Part shown: positions 7,474-14,927 of the stretch, piece by piece
Position numbering within the stretch: the stretch's first letter is position 1
Layout: each line of letters starts with the position of its first letter
From: Deltaproteobacteria bacterium
Lineage (GTDB): Bacteria; Desulfobacterota; DSM-4660; Desulfatiglandales; B25-G16
DNA length: 16,210 nucleotides
Assembly: GCA_019308645.1 (NCBI GenBank)
Contig: JAFDHR010000018.1
Location: forward strand, 1 to 16,210
Direction: 5' to 3'
Made by a program: the position numbers and the translations under genes
The notes under the pieces: generated by a model
Seen by the model: only the letters and a program-made list of their open reading frames with translations
Databases searched by the model: none
Told to the model about the DNA's origin: nothing

Positions 7474-8343
7474 ATGGGTATCTTAGTTGATGAGAATACG
7501 AAAGTTGTTGTCCAGGGTATTACAGGCAATGAAGGGGCATTCCATACAAAACAGATGCTGGCTTATGGCACCAGTATTGTGGCGGGGGTGACACCTGGTA
7601 AAGGTGGAGAAGAGGTTGAAGGTATACCGGTTTTAAATAGGGTAAAGGATGCGGTGGATATTTACAGTGCTAATACCTCATGCATTTTTGTGCCACCACC
7701 ATTTGCCGCTGACGCCATGATCGAGGCCGCTGATGCAGGAATAGATGTCATTGTGTGCATTACCGAGGGGATTCCCACGCTTGATATGATTAAGGCAGTT
7801 ACCTTTATTAAAAAGTGTGGCGCCGTCCTAATCGGTCCAAACACTCCGGGAATTATCTCACCAGGAAAGACAAAGGTAGGGATAATGCCAGGTCAAGTAC
7901 ACAAACAGGGAGGTATTGGTGTGCTCTCCAGGAGTGGGACCCTTACCTATGAGGTTGTGGACCAATTGACACGGGTTGGGTTGGGGCAATCTACCTGTAT
8001 TGGTTTAGGTGGAGATCCAATCGTCGGAGCTTCCTTTGTAGATCATTTAAGACGATTTAAAGGGGATACAGAAACAAAGGGCGTTGTCCTTATCGGGGAG
8101 ATAGGTGGCACGGCTGAGGAAGAGGCCGCAGAGTACATAGAAGAAGAATTTGATAAGCCTGTAGCTGCCTTTATTGCCGGACAAACAGCGCCACCCGGAA
8201 GACGGATGGGTCATGCTGGGGCTATAATTTCTGGAGGCAAGGGAAAGGCTGAGGATAAGGTAAATGCTCTTAAGTCTCATGGAATAACTGTGGTCCTCAA
8301 TCTTGGGCAATTGGGAAAGATGGCCTTACAGGTCTTTACGTGA
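7474..8343 (+). CDS. sucD: Succinyl-CoA synthetase (NDP-forming), alpha subunit
   Basis: 289 residues, the usual SucD length. It has the CoA-binding Rossmann start [27 protein letters not shown] (38-45), CITEGIP (95-101), [11 protein letters not shown] (121-131), the phosphate-loop SRSG at 152-155, GLGGDPIVG (177-185), GEIGG (208-212), and the phosphohistidine His247 in [11 protein letters not shown]. All residues expected of an active enzyme are present. It forms the alpha-beta complex with the upstream sucC product. The 137-bp gap between the two genes, filled by a repeat, is unusually large for this pair. Confidence 0.95.
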   Translation: MGILVDENTKVVVQGITGNEGAFHTKQMLAYGTSIVAGVTPGKGGEEVEGIPVLNRVKDAVDIYSANTSCIFVPPPFAADAMIEAADAGIDVIVCITEGIPTLDMIKAVTFIKKCGAVLIGPNTPGIISPGKTKVGIMPGQVHKQGGIGVLSRSGTLTYEVVDQLTRVGLGQSTCIGLGGDPIVGASFVDHLRRFKGDTETKGVVLIGEIGGTAEEEAAEYIEEEFDKPVAAFIAGQTAPPGRRMGHAGAIISGGKGKAEDKVNALKSHGITVVLNLGQLGKMALQVFT

Positions 8344-8395
8344 TGTCAGTGGTCCGTTGTAGATCGTGTGTTTAAAGACCACAGCCAAAGATTGA

Positions 8396-8424
8396 TTGAC
8401 TTGTTTAAATAAAATTATTATAAA
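8396..8424 (+). promoter_or_regulatory. Candidate sigma70 promoter for tatA
   Basis: TTGACT at 8396-8401 and TATAAA at 8419-8424 are separated by exactly 17 bp, close to consensus. Transcription would start near 8431 and run through the repeat at 8449-8553 into tatA, giving a leader of about 160 nt. Confidence 0.5.
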
Positions 8425-8448
8425 TGAGGATAAATAAGTTTAAATTTA

Positions 8449-8553
8449 GTCGCAGACCCGCCTGCCGGATGGCGGGCAGGTTTTCGCAGATATCCGCAGA
8501 AAATTATTTTCTCAAAATATTTAAAATCTTAATAATCTGCGTGTGTCTGCGGC
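8449..8553. repeat. Intergenic inverted repeat with a second palindrome nested in its left arm
   Basis: The outer arms are GTCGCAGAC (8449-8457) continuing at CGCAGAT (8485-8491), and on the right AATCTGCGTGTGTCTGCGGC (8534-8553). The right arm's reverse complement reads GCCGCAGACACACGCAGATT, so the left arm appears interrupted by about 27 bp. The interruption is the GC-rich palindrome at 8457-8480. Confidence 0.65.
8457..8480. repeat. GC-rich palindrome (CCTGCC-GGAT-GGCGGGCAGG type)
   Basis: CCCGCC at 8457-8462 can pair with GGCGGG at 8471-8476, or CCTGCC (8461-8466) with GGCAGG (8475-8480), giving two competing hairpins. Its composition contrasts sharply with the AT-rich surroundings. It resembles a short mobile palindromic unit inserted in the larger repeat. 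Confidence 0.65.
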
Positions 8554-8594
8554 AAAAAAGGAATTTCCAATACGTTTAATTAAGAGGTGCATAA

Positions 8595-8786
8595 ATGTTT
8601 GGTCTTGGCATGCCAGAATTGCTTATAATTCTTGTTATTATCCTGGTAATTTTCGGCGCAGGAAAACTTCCTCAAATTGGAAAAGGTCTCGGTCAGGGGA
8701 TAAAGAATTTTAGAGACTCAACCAAGTCCACCAAGGAAAGCGCTGATGAAATCCCTGAGGATACTGATAATAAAAAGGAAACCTAA
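8595..8786 (+). CDS. tatA: Sec-independent protein translocase TatA/E
   Basis: A 63-residue protein with the full TatA layout: a short periplasmic N-terminus MFGLGMPE, one transmembrane helix (about residues 8-20, [12 protein letters not shown]), the FGAGKLP hinge (20-26), an amphipathic helix with [13 protein letters not shown], and a charged, unstructured tail. TatA oligomers form the passage for folded proteins carrying twin-arginine signals, with TatBC as receptor. No tatB or tatC is in this window; orphan tatA genes are common in this group. GAGG lies upstream of the ATG. Confidence 0.92.
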   Translation: MFGLGMPELLIILVIILVIFGAGKLPQIGKGLGQGIKNFRDSTKSTKESADEIPEDTDNKKET

Positions 8787-8819
8787 AGATTAGATAATAA
8801 GCCCTCCTCAGAAAGATCC

Positions 8820-8842
8820 TTAATAAGCCAAAGGCTTATTAA
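8820..8842. terminator. Perfect stem-loop between tatA and the ssb remnant
   Basis: TTAATAAGCC (8820-8829), AAA loop, GGCTTATTAA (8833-8842): a perfect 10-bp stem between convergent genes. The stop codon of the minus-strand ssb remnant lies within it. There is no long U-run on either strand, so it is a probable but not textbook terminator, possibly bidirectional. Confidence 0.5.
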
Positions 8843-9033
8843 AATGGTATGTTGTCTTCAGGTTCTTCTGGTCCTGCTATAGGAGTGGCCTCTGCTGGCT
8901 CTTCAGTGGGAAAATGTTCCTCGGAAGATTCAGCCTCTGCTGCTTTGCCTGCCCTATCTAGCATTTGCATTCTCCATGCAATAATTTCTGTAGTCCACCT
9001 TTTATTTCCATCCCGGTCCTCCCAATCTCTCGT
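8839..9033 (-). pseudogene. ssb: Single-stranded DNA-binding protein remnant (C-terminal part only)
   Basis: Read on the minus strand, 64 codons give TRDWEDRDGNKRWTTEIIAW, then RMQMLDRAGKA, an acidic low-complexity linker, and the terminal E-D-N-I-P-F followed by TAA. This is the last OB-fold strand region of bacterial SSB (compare 'L-Q-T-R-x-W-E-D-x-x-G-x-K-R') plus the acidic tail whose final residues recruit SSB partners. The N-terminal OB-fold, about 90 residues, is absent. The frame is closed upstream by TAA at 9034-9036, exactly where the Gln codon (CAA) of the L-Q-T-R motif would be expected. Sequence further upstream is not SSB-like in any frame I read. I call it a truncated remnant; an intact ssb is presumably elsewhere. 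Confidence 0.75.
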
Positions 9034-9036
9034 TTA

Positions 9037-9244
9037 TAACAGGTGGCTGGAATGCCATGGAATGGACAGCACATCACAGGCGTAAATAGTCTGGTGTGTA
9101 ATAACTTTGCTGTTAAGTTTAATTATTTTTTCCTTTGTTACCAACGAGGATTTGTTTATATATCCCTCAATTTTACTCACTAACGCCGCCTCAGAAGCAC
9201 CTGGAGAGACTAGAAAAAATTTTCAGTTAACCAGTAAAAAATGC
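9037..9244. other. Unassigned AT-rich intergenic DNA
   Basis: Between the ssb remnant and the promoter at 9245 I see no recognisable gene, RNA or clear repeat. A minus-strand frame (9034-9180, GTG start, 48 codons) is open but matches nothing I know. It may be decayed sequence linked to loss of the 5' part of ssb. Confidence 0.4.
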
Positions 9245-9274
9245 TTGACAAAAAATATGCTAAAGCAATAAATA
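9245..9274 (+). promoter_or_regulatory. Candidate sigma70 promoter of the catabolic operon
   Basis: A perfect -35 box TTGACA at 9245-9250 is followed after 17-18 bp by an AT-rich -10 (ATAAAT/TAAATA, 9268-9274) that matches only partly. It is the first promoter-like signal upstream of the EthD-like gene, and transcription would begin near 9281. Confidence 0.5.
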
Positions 9275-9280
9275 TCTATA

Positions 9281-9288
9281 GTTATAAC
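9281..9288. promoter_or_regulatory. Candidate GntR-family operator
   Basis: GTTATAAC is a perfect 8-bp palindrome fitting the GntR-family GT-N(x)-AC pattern and lies at the predicted transcription start. A GntR/HutC regulator is encoded downstream in the same gene run, so autoregulation is plausible. Short AT-rich palindromes also arise by chance. Confidence 0.35.
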
Positions 9289-9350
9289 AATAATACAAGC
9301 ATTCAGCATTGCGTTTTTATGAAACTGAGGCAAAATTAGAGTTGTGAGAA

Positions 9351-9677
9351 ATGGTTAAGGCAATATTGGGTTATGACATTATGCCGGGAATGACGGTGGA
9401 GGAATATGAAAAATGGCTTCAAGAAATCCATGTGCCTGATTTGCGCAGGATTCCAGGGCTAAAAAAGATTGTCTTTAATACCGTTAAGGGCATTGTCATG
9501 GGAGATACTACCTTCTACCGAATCGCGGAGCTCCATTATGAGAGCATGGAGGCCTTTGAAAAGGCTAAGAAATGGCGTGAAGAACATCCGGTGCCGAAAG
9601 AAAGAAGTCCTCAGGGTAAGACGGATTTCAAGTTTTACGTTATTTGTGAAACTGAGGAATTGGATTTTTGGGAATGA
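9351..9677 (+). CDS. EthD-like / dimeric alpha-beta barrel protein
   Basis: A 108-residue protein with the layout of an EthD-type ferredoxin-like fold. A first beta strand VKAILGYDIMPGMT is followed by a helix with YEKWLQEIHVPDLRRIPGL, which resembles the 'W...H.p......pG' signature of that family. Then come KKIVFNTVKG, FYRIAELHYESMEAFEKA and a final strand. These proteins dimerise into barrels; some are isomerases, lyases or monooxygenases in degradation pathways, many are uncharacterised. It is the first gene of the proposed operon, 70 bp before the amidohydrolase, so it may act on a pathway intermediate. No catalytic assignment is possible. Confidence 0.65.
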   Translation: MVKAILGYDIMPGMTVEEYEKWLQEIHVPDLRRIPGLKKIVFNTVKGIVMGDTTFYRIAELHYESMEAFEKAKKWREEHPVPKERSPQGKTDFKFYVICETEELDFWE

Positions 9678-9715
9678 TCCTTTCCTATATCGCATTAAGG
9701 AGGATGAGTATTAAA

Positions 9716-9736
9716 CCTTTTAATTTTCCTAAAAGG
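9716..9736 (+). promoter_or_regulatory. Hairpin overlapping the ribosome-binding site of the amidohydrolase gene
   Basis: CCTTTTA (9716-9722) can pair with TAAAAGG (9730-9736), leaving a 7-nt loop. The right arm covers most of the AAAAGGAGG Shine-Dalgarno of the gene at 9748. The stem is weak, with two G-C pairs, so any effect on translation is uncertain. Confidence 0.3.
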
Positions 9737-9747
9737 AGGGTAGTACG

Positions 9748-11211
9748 ATGTCTGATTATGATTTGGTAATAAAGGGTGGGAATGTGGTAATCCCATATCT
9801 TGGGGTTCGTAAGGCAGATATTGGGATAATTGGAGAAAAAATAGGGGCAATAGCGGACTCAATATTGCCAGAAGAGGCAGGGCAAGTTATCGATGCTACT
9901 GATAGATATATTTTTCCAGGTGCTGTAGATTCTCACTTTCACATTGGCATATACAGGCCTTATAAAGATGATGCGATTAGCGAAACAACATCGGCAGCAT
10001 CTGGTGGTGTTACGACGATATTGAGTTACTTTAGAACAGGACATAGCTACTTGAATAAGATGGGGCCCTATAAGGAGATTTTCCCGGAGCTTTTAGACCT
10101 ATCTAAGGATTCTTTCTTAGTGGACTATGGATATCATTTGGCCCTGTTTACTGATGAACAAATCGGTGAGATTGAGTGGCTCGTCAGAGAGGCAGGCGTC
10201 TCTACCTTTAAATATTTTATGTTTTATAAGTTGCTTAATCTTGCTGGTTCTTCTCCTGACGCACTGAACTATCTTATGATAGATACCCCTATTGATCTCG
10301 GTTTCCTCTATAAGTACATGAAGGAAGTCAGCAGGGTGAATGATCTCTTTAAAGACTACGGCAGAATACCGTTGAGCATCCATTGTGAAAATCCAGAGAT
10401 AATACAGGCAACCCAAGCCGAGGTTGAAAAGAACCCAAGCGGGAATTTCCTTAAGGACTACAGCGATGCGCGGCCACCGTGGCAGGAGGAGCTCGCTATA
10501 AATGAAGTCGGCGTTATGGCCGAAAACACAGATTGTCCAATAAACTTCTTACATTTAAGTAGTCAGAAGGCCGTTGATGCAGCCAAGGATATGGCTGCTC
10601 GATATTCACACCTGGACTTTTTGCTTGAAGCGACGCTGCACCATTTATCACTATCCCATGACATGGACATGGGTCGTCTGGCGAAAGTGAATCCACCAAT
10701 TCGGAGCCCGGAGGATATTGAATACCTATGGAAATGTGTGCTGGATGGTAGCATTAAGACCGTTGTGAGCGATCATGCATGCGCCACAAAAGAGATCAAA
10801 AAGGGAGATCTATGGACATCTTTACCTGGGTTCGGTGGTACCTCATTGACGTTTCCCGTTTTGATTAATGAAGGGTATCATAAGCGGGGCCTGCCCCTTC
10901 AAAGAATTGCAGAGCTCAACTCAGCCAACCCAGCCCGTTACCACAATCTGTATCCCAAAAAAGGCGCAGTTATGGTAGGCAGTGACGCGGATTTTGCTAT
11001 TGTTGACATAAACCAGGAAAAAGAGGTGACGCTCGACATTTTGCAAACAGCACAGGACTTTAGCCCTGAAGAAGGGATGAAGTTAAAAGGCTGGCCGGAA
11101 TACTCGATCCTGAGGGGGAAGGTGATTTTTGAAAAAGGTAAAGTCATTGGGCAGCCTGGTTATGGTGAGTTTATAAAACGACCCTTGAAGCTTCATTATG
11201 AAGAATATTGA
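9748..11211 (+). CDS. Dihydropyrimidinase/hydantoinase-type cyclic amidohydrolase
   Basis: A 487-residue amidohydrolase with a strong AAAAGGAGG before the ATG. The binuclear metal site is complete: H63-x-H65 in DSHFHIG, the carboxylated Lys155 in STFKYFMFYK, His212 in SIHCEN, His269 in FLHLSS, and Asp342 in VVSDHAC. The C-terminal NSANPARYHNLYPKKGAV and GSDADFAIVD segments are standard for the D-hydantoinase/dihydropyrimidinase branch. Enzymes of this branch hydrolyse cyclic amides: dihydropyrimidines, hydantoins and, in some cases, cyclic imides. No N-carbamoyl amidohydrolase (beta-ureidopropionase) or dihydropyrimidine dehydrogenase gene is adjacent, so pyrimidine breakdown is not supported. 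The neighbours instead process carboxylic acids and CoA esters, which suggests a ring-opening step yielding an acid or half-amide (inference). Confidence 0.9.
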   Translation: MSDYDLVIKGGNVVIPYLGVRKADIGIIGEKIGAIADSILPEEAGQVIDATDRYIFPGAVDSHFHIGIYRPYKDDAISETTSAASGGVTTILSYFRTGHSYLNKMGPYKEIFPELLDLSKDSFLVDYGYHLALFTDEQIGEIEWLVREAGVSTFKYFMFYKLLNLAGSSPDALNYLMIDTPIDLGFLYKYMKEVSRVNDLFKDYGRIPLSIHCENPEIIQATQAEVEKNPSGNFLKDYSDARPPWQEELAINEVGVMAENTDCPINFLHLSSQKAVDAAKDMAARYSHLDFLLEATLHHLSLSHDMDMGRLAKVNPPIRSPEDIEYLWKCVLDGSIKTVVSDHACATKEIKKGDLWTSLPGFGGTSLTFPVLINEGYHKRGLPLQRIAELNSANPARYHNLYPKKGAVMVGSDADFAIVDINQEKEVTLDILQTAQDFSPEEGMKLKGWPEYSILRGKVIFEKGKVIGQPGYGEFIKRPLKLHYEEY

Positions 11212-11219
11212 AATCAAAA

Positions 11220-11978
11220 ATGCTTAAGAACCAGGCAATACCGCTCTATTACCAACTCGAGACGATCTTAAGAAAGAGGATCGTCTCAGGTGAGTTGGCC
11301 CGAGGAGACCTCTTGCCGAGCGAGGAGGCTTTGGGCAAGGAGTATAATTTGAGCCGAATTACGGTTCGTCAGGCGTTATCCTCCTTGGAAAGTGATGGTC
11401 TTATTGTACGAAAGAGAGGCAAGGGAACTTTTGTTTCTAAGAAATATACATACCTTGAATCTCCTAAATTCACCGGTTTTATCGAAGACTTAATTTCGAT
11501 GGGGATACGTACTAAGTCAAAAATCCTAAACATCTCTATGGTAGAGGGGCCGCAGACTATTCAGGAGCATTTGGAACTCGAGGTGGGAACCCAGCTTTTT
11601 CGGATTGAGAAGATTAGGTTGGTGGAGGGGAGTCCCTTTTCTTATGTCCTAAACTACTTACCTCCTGACATCGGCAAAAAGATCAAAACAGATGATCTCA
11701 TTGCTAAGCCCCTGTTGATGATTCTCGAGGACGATATGGGTATAAAGGTGACCGAGGCAGTTCAGTCAATCGAGGCAACGATTGCTGACACCCATGTGGC
11801 GCCTCTCTTGGGAATACGAGTGGGCGATCCACTGCTCAAGGGGGAAAGGACGGTTTTTGATGTGAATCACAAACCTGTTGAGTATGTATCGGTTTTGTAT
11901 CGAGCCGATAAGTACCTCTATACAGTTAATTTGAAGAGAAAAAGATCAAAGAATTTTGCGGGGTGGGGACCAGTTTAG
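11220..11978 (+). CDS. GntR-family (HutC subfamily) transcriptional regulator
   Basis: 252 residues from the ATG at 11220; an in-frame TTG at 11208 overlaps the amidohydrolase stop and is a possible alternative. The N-terminal winged helix (about 5-75) shows IPLYYQLETILRKRI, LPSEEALGKEYNLSRITVRQ, ALSSLESDGLIVRKRGKGTF, the standard GntR signature. Residues about 90-235 form a UTRA effector-binding domain with LFRIEKIRLVEGSPFSYVLN and EYVSVLYRADKY, which identifies the HutC subfamily. Such regulators are mostly repressors released by a pathway metabolite. Lying inside the run of catabolic genes, it probably controls them. A GTTATAAC palindrome at 9281 and GTTGTACATCCAAC at 12017-12030 are candidate sites. 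Confidence 0.9.
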   Translation: MLKNQAIPLYYQLETILRKRIVSGELARGDLLPSEEALGKEYNLSRITVRQALSSLESDGLIVRKRGKGTFVSKKYTYLESPKFTGFIEDLISMGIRTKSKILNISMVEGPQTIQEHLELEVGTQLFRIEKIRLVEGSPFSYVLNYLPPDIGKKIKTDDLIAKPLLMILEDDMGIKVTEAVQSIEATIADTHVAPLLGIRVGDPLLKGERTVFDVNHKPVEYVSVLYRADKYLYTVNLKRKRSKNFAGWGPV

Positions 11979-12016
11979 TGCGGGGAAGGATTTGCCCGAT
12001 AATTGCAACACAGAGA

Positions 12017-12030
12017 GTTGTACATCCAAC
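12017..12030. promoter_or_regulatory. Imperfect palindrome upstream of the MmgE/PrpD gene
   Basis: GTTGTACATCCAAC has GTTG/CAAC ends and contains the palindrome TGTACA. It lies 38 bp before the GTG start, between the regulator gene and the next operon gene, and could be an internal regulatory site. Evidence is weak. Confidence 0.2.
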
Positions 12031-12067
12031 CTAGCCCTTCAAAAGCGAATTGAGGAGGTGTTAAATA

Positions 12068-13459
12068 GTGAGTGTAGCGCGAGAGCTTGCAAAGAGCGCA
12101 AACAGTTTGATCTTTGAAGACCTACCATCCGATGTATTACACCAGACAGAGCGCCTTGTGCTTGACACACTTGGCTGTGGCATAGGTGGCTATGCGAGTG
12201 AGGCAAGCAGGGTGATTCAGGAAGTCGTTAAGGAGTTCGGTCATCCTGAAGAAGCAACAGTTTTCGGGAGCGGGTTGAGGACGTCCTGCCTGAATGCTGC
12301 ACTGGCTAATGGCGCCATGGTTCGCTACCTCGATTACAACGATACTGCCTTTATAATCCAGGGCGAGACCTATAGAACTGGCTACCATCCCAGTGAGGTT
12401 ATCCCTCCGATATTATCTCTGGCTGAGCGTCAACGTCTTTCAGGCAAGGATGTTATAACGGCCATTAATTTGGGATATGATCTATCCCTGGCTTTCCTGG
12501 AAGGTATTATTGGTGCGGGAATGGAGAAGAGGGGGTGGAATGGTGATACCAGGGGTGCATTTGTAATGCCTCTCGTAGCAGGTAAAATCCTGGGACTTAC
12601 CGATGATCAGATGCAAAATGCGGTGGGTATATCTGGTTCCTGCCATGCCGTGTTTGGAATTCTTGATACGCCGGCAGAAGAGTATACGATGACCAAGAAC
12701 ATACGGTTCCCCATGATGTCCTATGCAGGAATTTTGGCGGCCATGTTTGCCCAGAAGGGTTTCACTGGTCCAGCCGGCATGATAGAAGGGAGCGATGGGT
12801 TTGTAGAGGTCATCATGGACGGAAATTATGACCTTGACACGCTATTAAGATTTAAAGGCAAATTCGCTATTCGCGAGACCTGTATCAAGTCAATTATTGC
12901 CGACTTTTCGGCTCACGGACATTTGACAGCGACGCTGACCCTTGCACGGGAACACGACATTAATCCCGAGGACGTTATAGAAGTCAGAATAACCACAAGC
13001 AAACGGTGTGCTGAGCACACCGGTGACCCAGTGAAAAAATACCCAAAAAACAAGGAGACAGCTGACCATAGTTCCTACTACCTCACTGCCATTGCCATAA
13101 TAGACCGCGAAATAGGGCCAAAACAATTTACCCCAGAAAAGTATAATGACCCTAAAGTGCGAGAACTTATCGATAAGGTTGTCCTTCAAGGTGATCCTGA
13201 GTTAGATAAATTCCGCCCCGCTGGTATTTCAGAGATCTTCACTAAGCAAGGCAAGAAGTATAGTCTTAGGGTGGATTATCCCAGAGGACATGCCCGCAAT
13301 CCCATGACGGATGAAGAAGTTGTGGACAAGTTTAAGAGCATGGCTTCAAAGTACATGAGTGAAGACCATGTGGATCAAGTCATCGACACAGTTTTCGCTT
13401 TAGACAAGCTGGACGACATTGGAAAGCTTAATAGGCTTATGGCCTTTAGAGACAGTTGA
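12068..13459 (+). CDS. MmgE/PrpD family protein (2-methylcitrate dehydratase-like)
   Basis: 463 residues, usual for the family. The GTG start is supported by GAGGAGGTG at 12052-12060. Visible family motifs are LDTLGCGIGGY (32-42), the active-site RYLDYNDT with Asp89 and Asp92 (86-93), GYHPSEVIPP with His107, TKNIRFPMMSYAG with Lys210, KETADHSSYYL with Asp333-His334, and YPRGHARNPMT (404-414). Family members include 2-methylcitrate dehydratase (PrpD), cis-aconitate decarboxylase and iminodisuccinate epimerase. No prpB or prpC lies beside it, so the 2-methylcitrate cycle is not indicated. Here it sits between a ring-opening amidohydrolase and a CoA-ligase pair, so it probably transforms a di- or tricarboxylate before CoA activation. 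The exact reaction is unknown. Confidence 0.88.
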   Translation: MSVARELAKSANSLIFEDLPSDVLHQTERLVLDTLGCGIGGYASEASRVIQEVVKEFGHPEEATVFGSGLRTSCLNAALANGAMVRYLDYNDTAFIIQGETYRTGYHPSEVIPPILSLAERQRLSGKDVITAINLGYDLSLAFLEGIIGAGMEKRGWNGDTRGAFVMPLVAGKILGLTDDQMQNAVGISGSCHAVFGILDTPAEEYTMTKNIRFPMMSYAGILAAMFAQKGFTGPAGMIEGSDGFVEVIMDGNYDLDTLLRFKGKFAIRETCIKSIIADFSAHGHLTATLTLAREHDINPEDVIEVRITTSKRCAEHTGDPVKKYPKNKETADHSSYYLTAIAIIDREIGPKQFTPEKYNDPKVRELIDKVVLQGDPELDKFRPAGISEIFTKQGKKYSLRVDYPRGHARNPMTDEEVVDKFKSMASKYMSEDHVDQVIDTVFALDKLDDIGKLNRLMAFRDS

Positions 13460-13636
13460 ACAGATAGGCTGGCCACATTATTTGCTGGCATAGATTTGCA
13501 AAGTGAGAAGTAAGATACAGGTGTTTGATATTAAAATTTTCCTTAAGAGAAAGTTTGTTTCAGTTGTTTATTGATTCGGCTGAGCTGCTTCTTACCAGCC
13601 AGCTTCCGAATTTTTGAAATACCACGGAGATCATAT

Positions 13637-14923
13637 ATGGCAAGAGTTTACGAGTACCAGGGGAAAGAGATGCTCGCAAAGGCAGGTATTCTTGTGCCCA
13701 AAGGGAGGTGTGTAGCAAGTGCTGACGAGGCCAGAAATGTGGCCCAAGATATTGGGGGGCCCGTTGTTGTGAAGGCTCAAGTTTGGGTGACCGGGCGTTT
13801 AAAGGCAGGAGGCATCAAATTCGCAAAAACGCCTGAGGAGGCTAAAAAGGCTGCCAAAGAACTGATTGGTAGCGAGATCAAAGGATTGACCATAGAGAAA
13901 GTGCTGGTCGAAGAGCAACTTGATGTTGAGAAGGAGCTCTATGCCGGCGTCATAGTAAGTAATTCATATAAGGTAAAAGGACCGGTACTGATAGTAAGCA
14001 GTGAGGGAGGGTCCTCTATTGAAGAGGTTTCACAGAGAAATCCTGAGAGGATTGCCCGGTTGAATGTTGACTACCTACAGGGTGTAGGATCTGAGGAGAC
14101 AAAGCAATTGCTATCGAATGTATCTTTCGATGGCAGGGACTTGTCTCGAGAGCTCACTCACGAACTGGCAGGGGTTATTTCCAATGTTTATAAGGCCTTT
14201 ACCAAATATGACGCCAGGGCTCTCGAAGTCAACCCTTTAGTCTTAACAAAGGACAACCGTATTATTGCAGCTGATTGCCATCTTACGCTTGATGATAACT
14301 CCGTGTTTAGGCACCCTGAGTTGGGCATAAAGGTGCCTCGTGACATGGACAGGCCACCCACCAGGTTGGAACAGAGGGCCTGGATGACCATAGAAGAAGG
14401 CGATTATCGAGGGACAGGGTATTTTGCGCAAATGGTACCAAAGATAGAAGGCGAAAGCTGGCTTGGGTTTCATGGTATCGGTGGTGGAGGCGCCATGCTT
14501 GGAGCGAGCGCATTTGTGGCACGGGGCTTTAAAATCGCCAACTATGCGGATACGAGCGGAGATCCTCCAGCCAGTAAAATCTACAGTGTGATCAAATACA
14601 TCCTGTCACAACCCATTGACGGCTATGTCCTGATGGGGGCCACCCTTGCAAATCAGGAGCAATGGCATCATGCTCATGCCCTTGTGAAGGCATTTAAAGA
14701 AGAGACTGAAAACAGGCCAGGATTTCCTGTAATTATGCTGCTTGCAGGGAACAAGGAAGAGGAGGCGCACGATATAATAAAAAGCGAGTTTAAGCATTTG
14801 TCACTACGTTGGGAATTGTATGGCAGAGACTATATTTACAATACAGATTTCATTGCAGATAGGGTAGAAGAGCTGGTTAAGGCATATCAGATGGAGAGGC
14901 GTACAGCGCAGAAGGAGCAGTAG
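13637..14923 (+). CDS. Divergent SucC-like (NDP-forming) CoA ligase beta subunit
   Basis: 428 residues from the ATG at 13637, chosen because it gives MARVYEYQGKEMLAK, aligning with the SucC N-terminus, with GGAG just upstream; an in-frame TTG at 13571 would add an unlikely extension. The ATP-grasp half is well kept: VVKAQV with Lys46, LEVNPLVL (Glu197, Asn199) and Asp213. The C-terminal ligase half differs strongly from the sucC product of this window: GNIGAMVNGAG is replaced by LGFHGIGGGGAMLGAS, GGGASEE by TSGDPPASK, and INIFGGIMRC by VLMGATLANQEQW. It also has about 40 extra residues at the C-terminus. The substrate is therefore probably not succinate; malate, citramalate or another hydroxy-acid would fit a CitE-type lyase downstream (inference). 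It is followed after 4 bp by a ferredoxin-like gene. Confidence 0.85.
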   Translation: MARVYEYQGKEMLAKAGILVPKGRCVASADEARNVAQDIGGPVVVKAQVWVTGRLKAGGIKFAKTPEEAKKAAKELIGSEIKGLTIEKVLVEEQLDVEKELYAGVIVSNSYKVKGPVLIVSSEGGSSIEEVSQRNPERIARLNVDYLQGVGSEETKQLLSNVSFDGRDLSRELTHELAGVISNVYKAFTKYDARALEVNPLVLTKDNRIIAADCHLTLDDNSVFRHPELGIKVPRDMDRPPTRLEQRAWMTIEEGDYRGTGYFAQMVPKIEGESWLGFHGIGGGGAMLGASAFVARGFKIANYADTSGDPPASKIYSVIKYILSQPIDGYVLMGATLANQEQWHHAHALVKAFKEETENRPGFPVIMLLAGNKEEEAHDIIKSEFKHLSLRWELYGRDYIYNTDFIADRVEELVKAYQMERRTAQKEQ

Positions 14924-14927
14924 TACG

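Noticed and set aside
8849..9085. Plus-strand open frame of 78 codons, Ser/Ala-rich
   Set aside because: It is the antisense of the ssb remnant; the minus strand reads a recognisable SSB C-terminus, so the plus frame is a shadow.
9034..9180. Minus-strand frame of 48 codons with a GTG start upstream of the ssb remnant
   Set aside because: No recognisable motif, no clear ribosome-binding site, and it ends at the ssb stop by chance of shared frame; kept only as unassigned DNA.
9748..13459. Pyrimidine degradation or 2-methylcitrate cycle cluster
   Set aside because: Dihydropyrimidine dehydrogenase, ureidopropionase, prpB and prpC are all absent; the neighbours are CoA-ligase and lyase genes instead.
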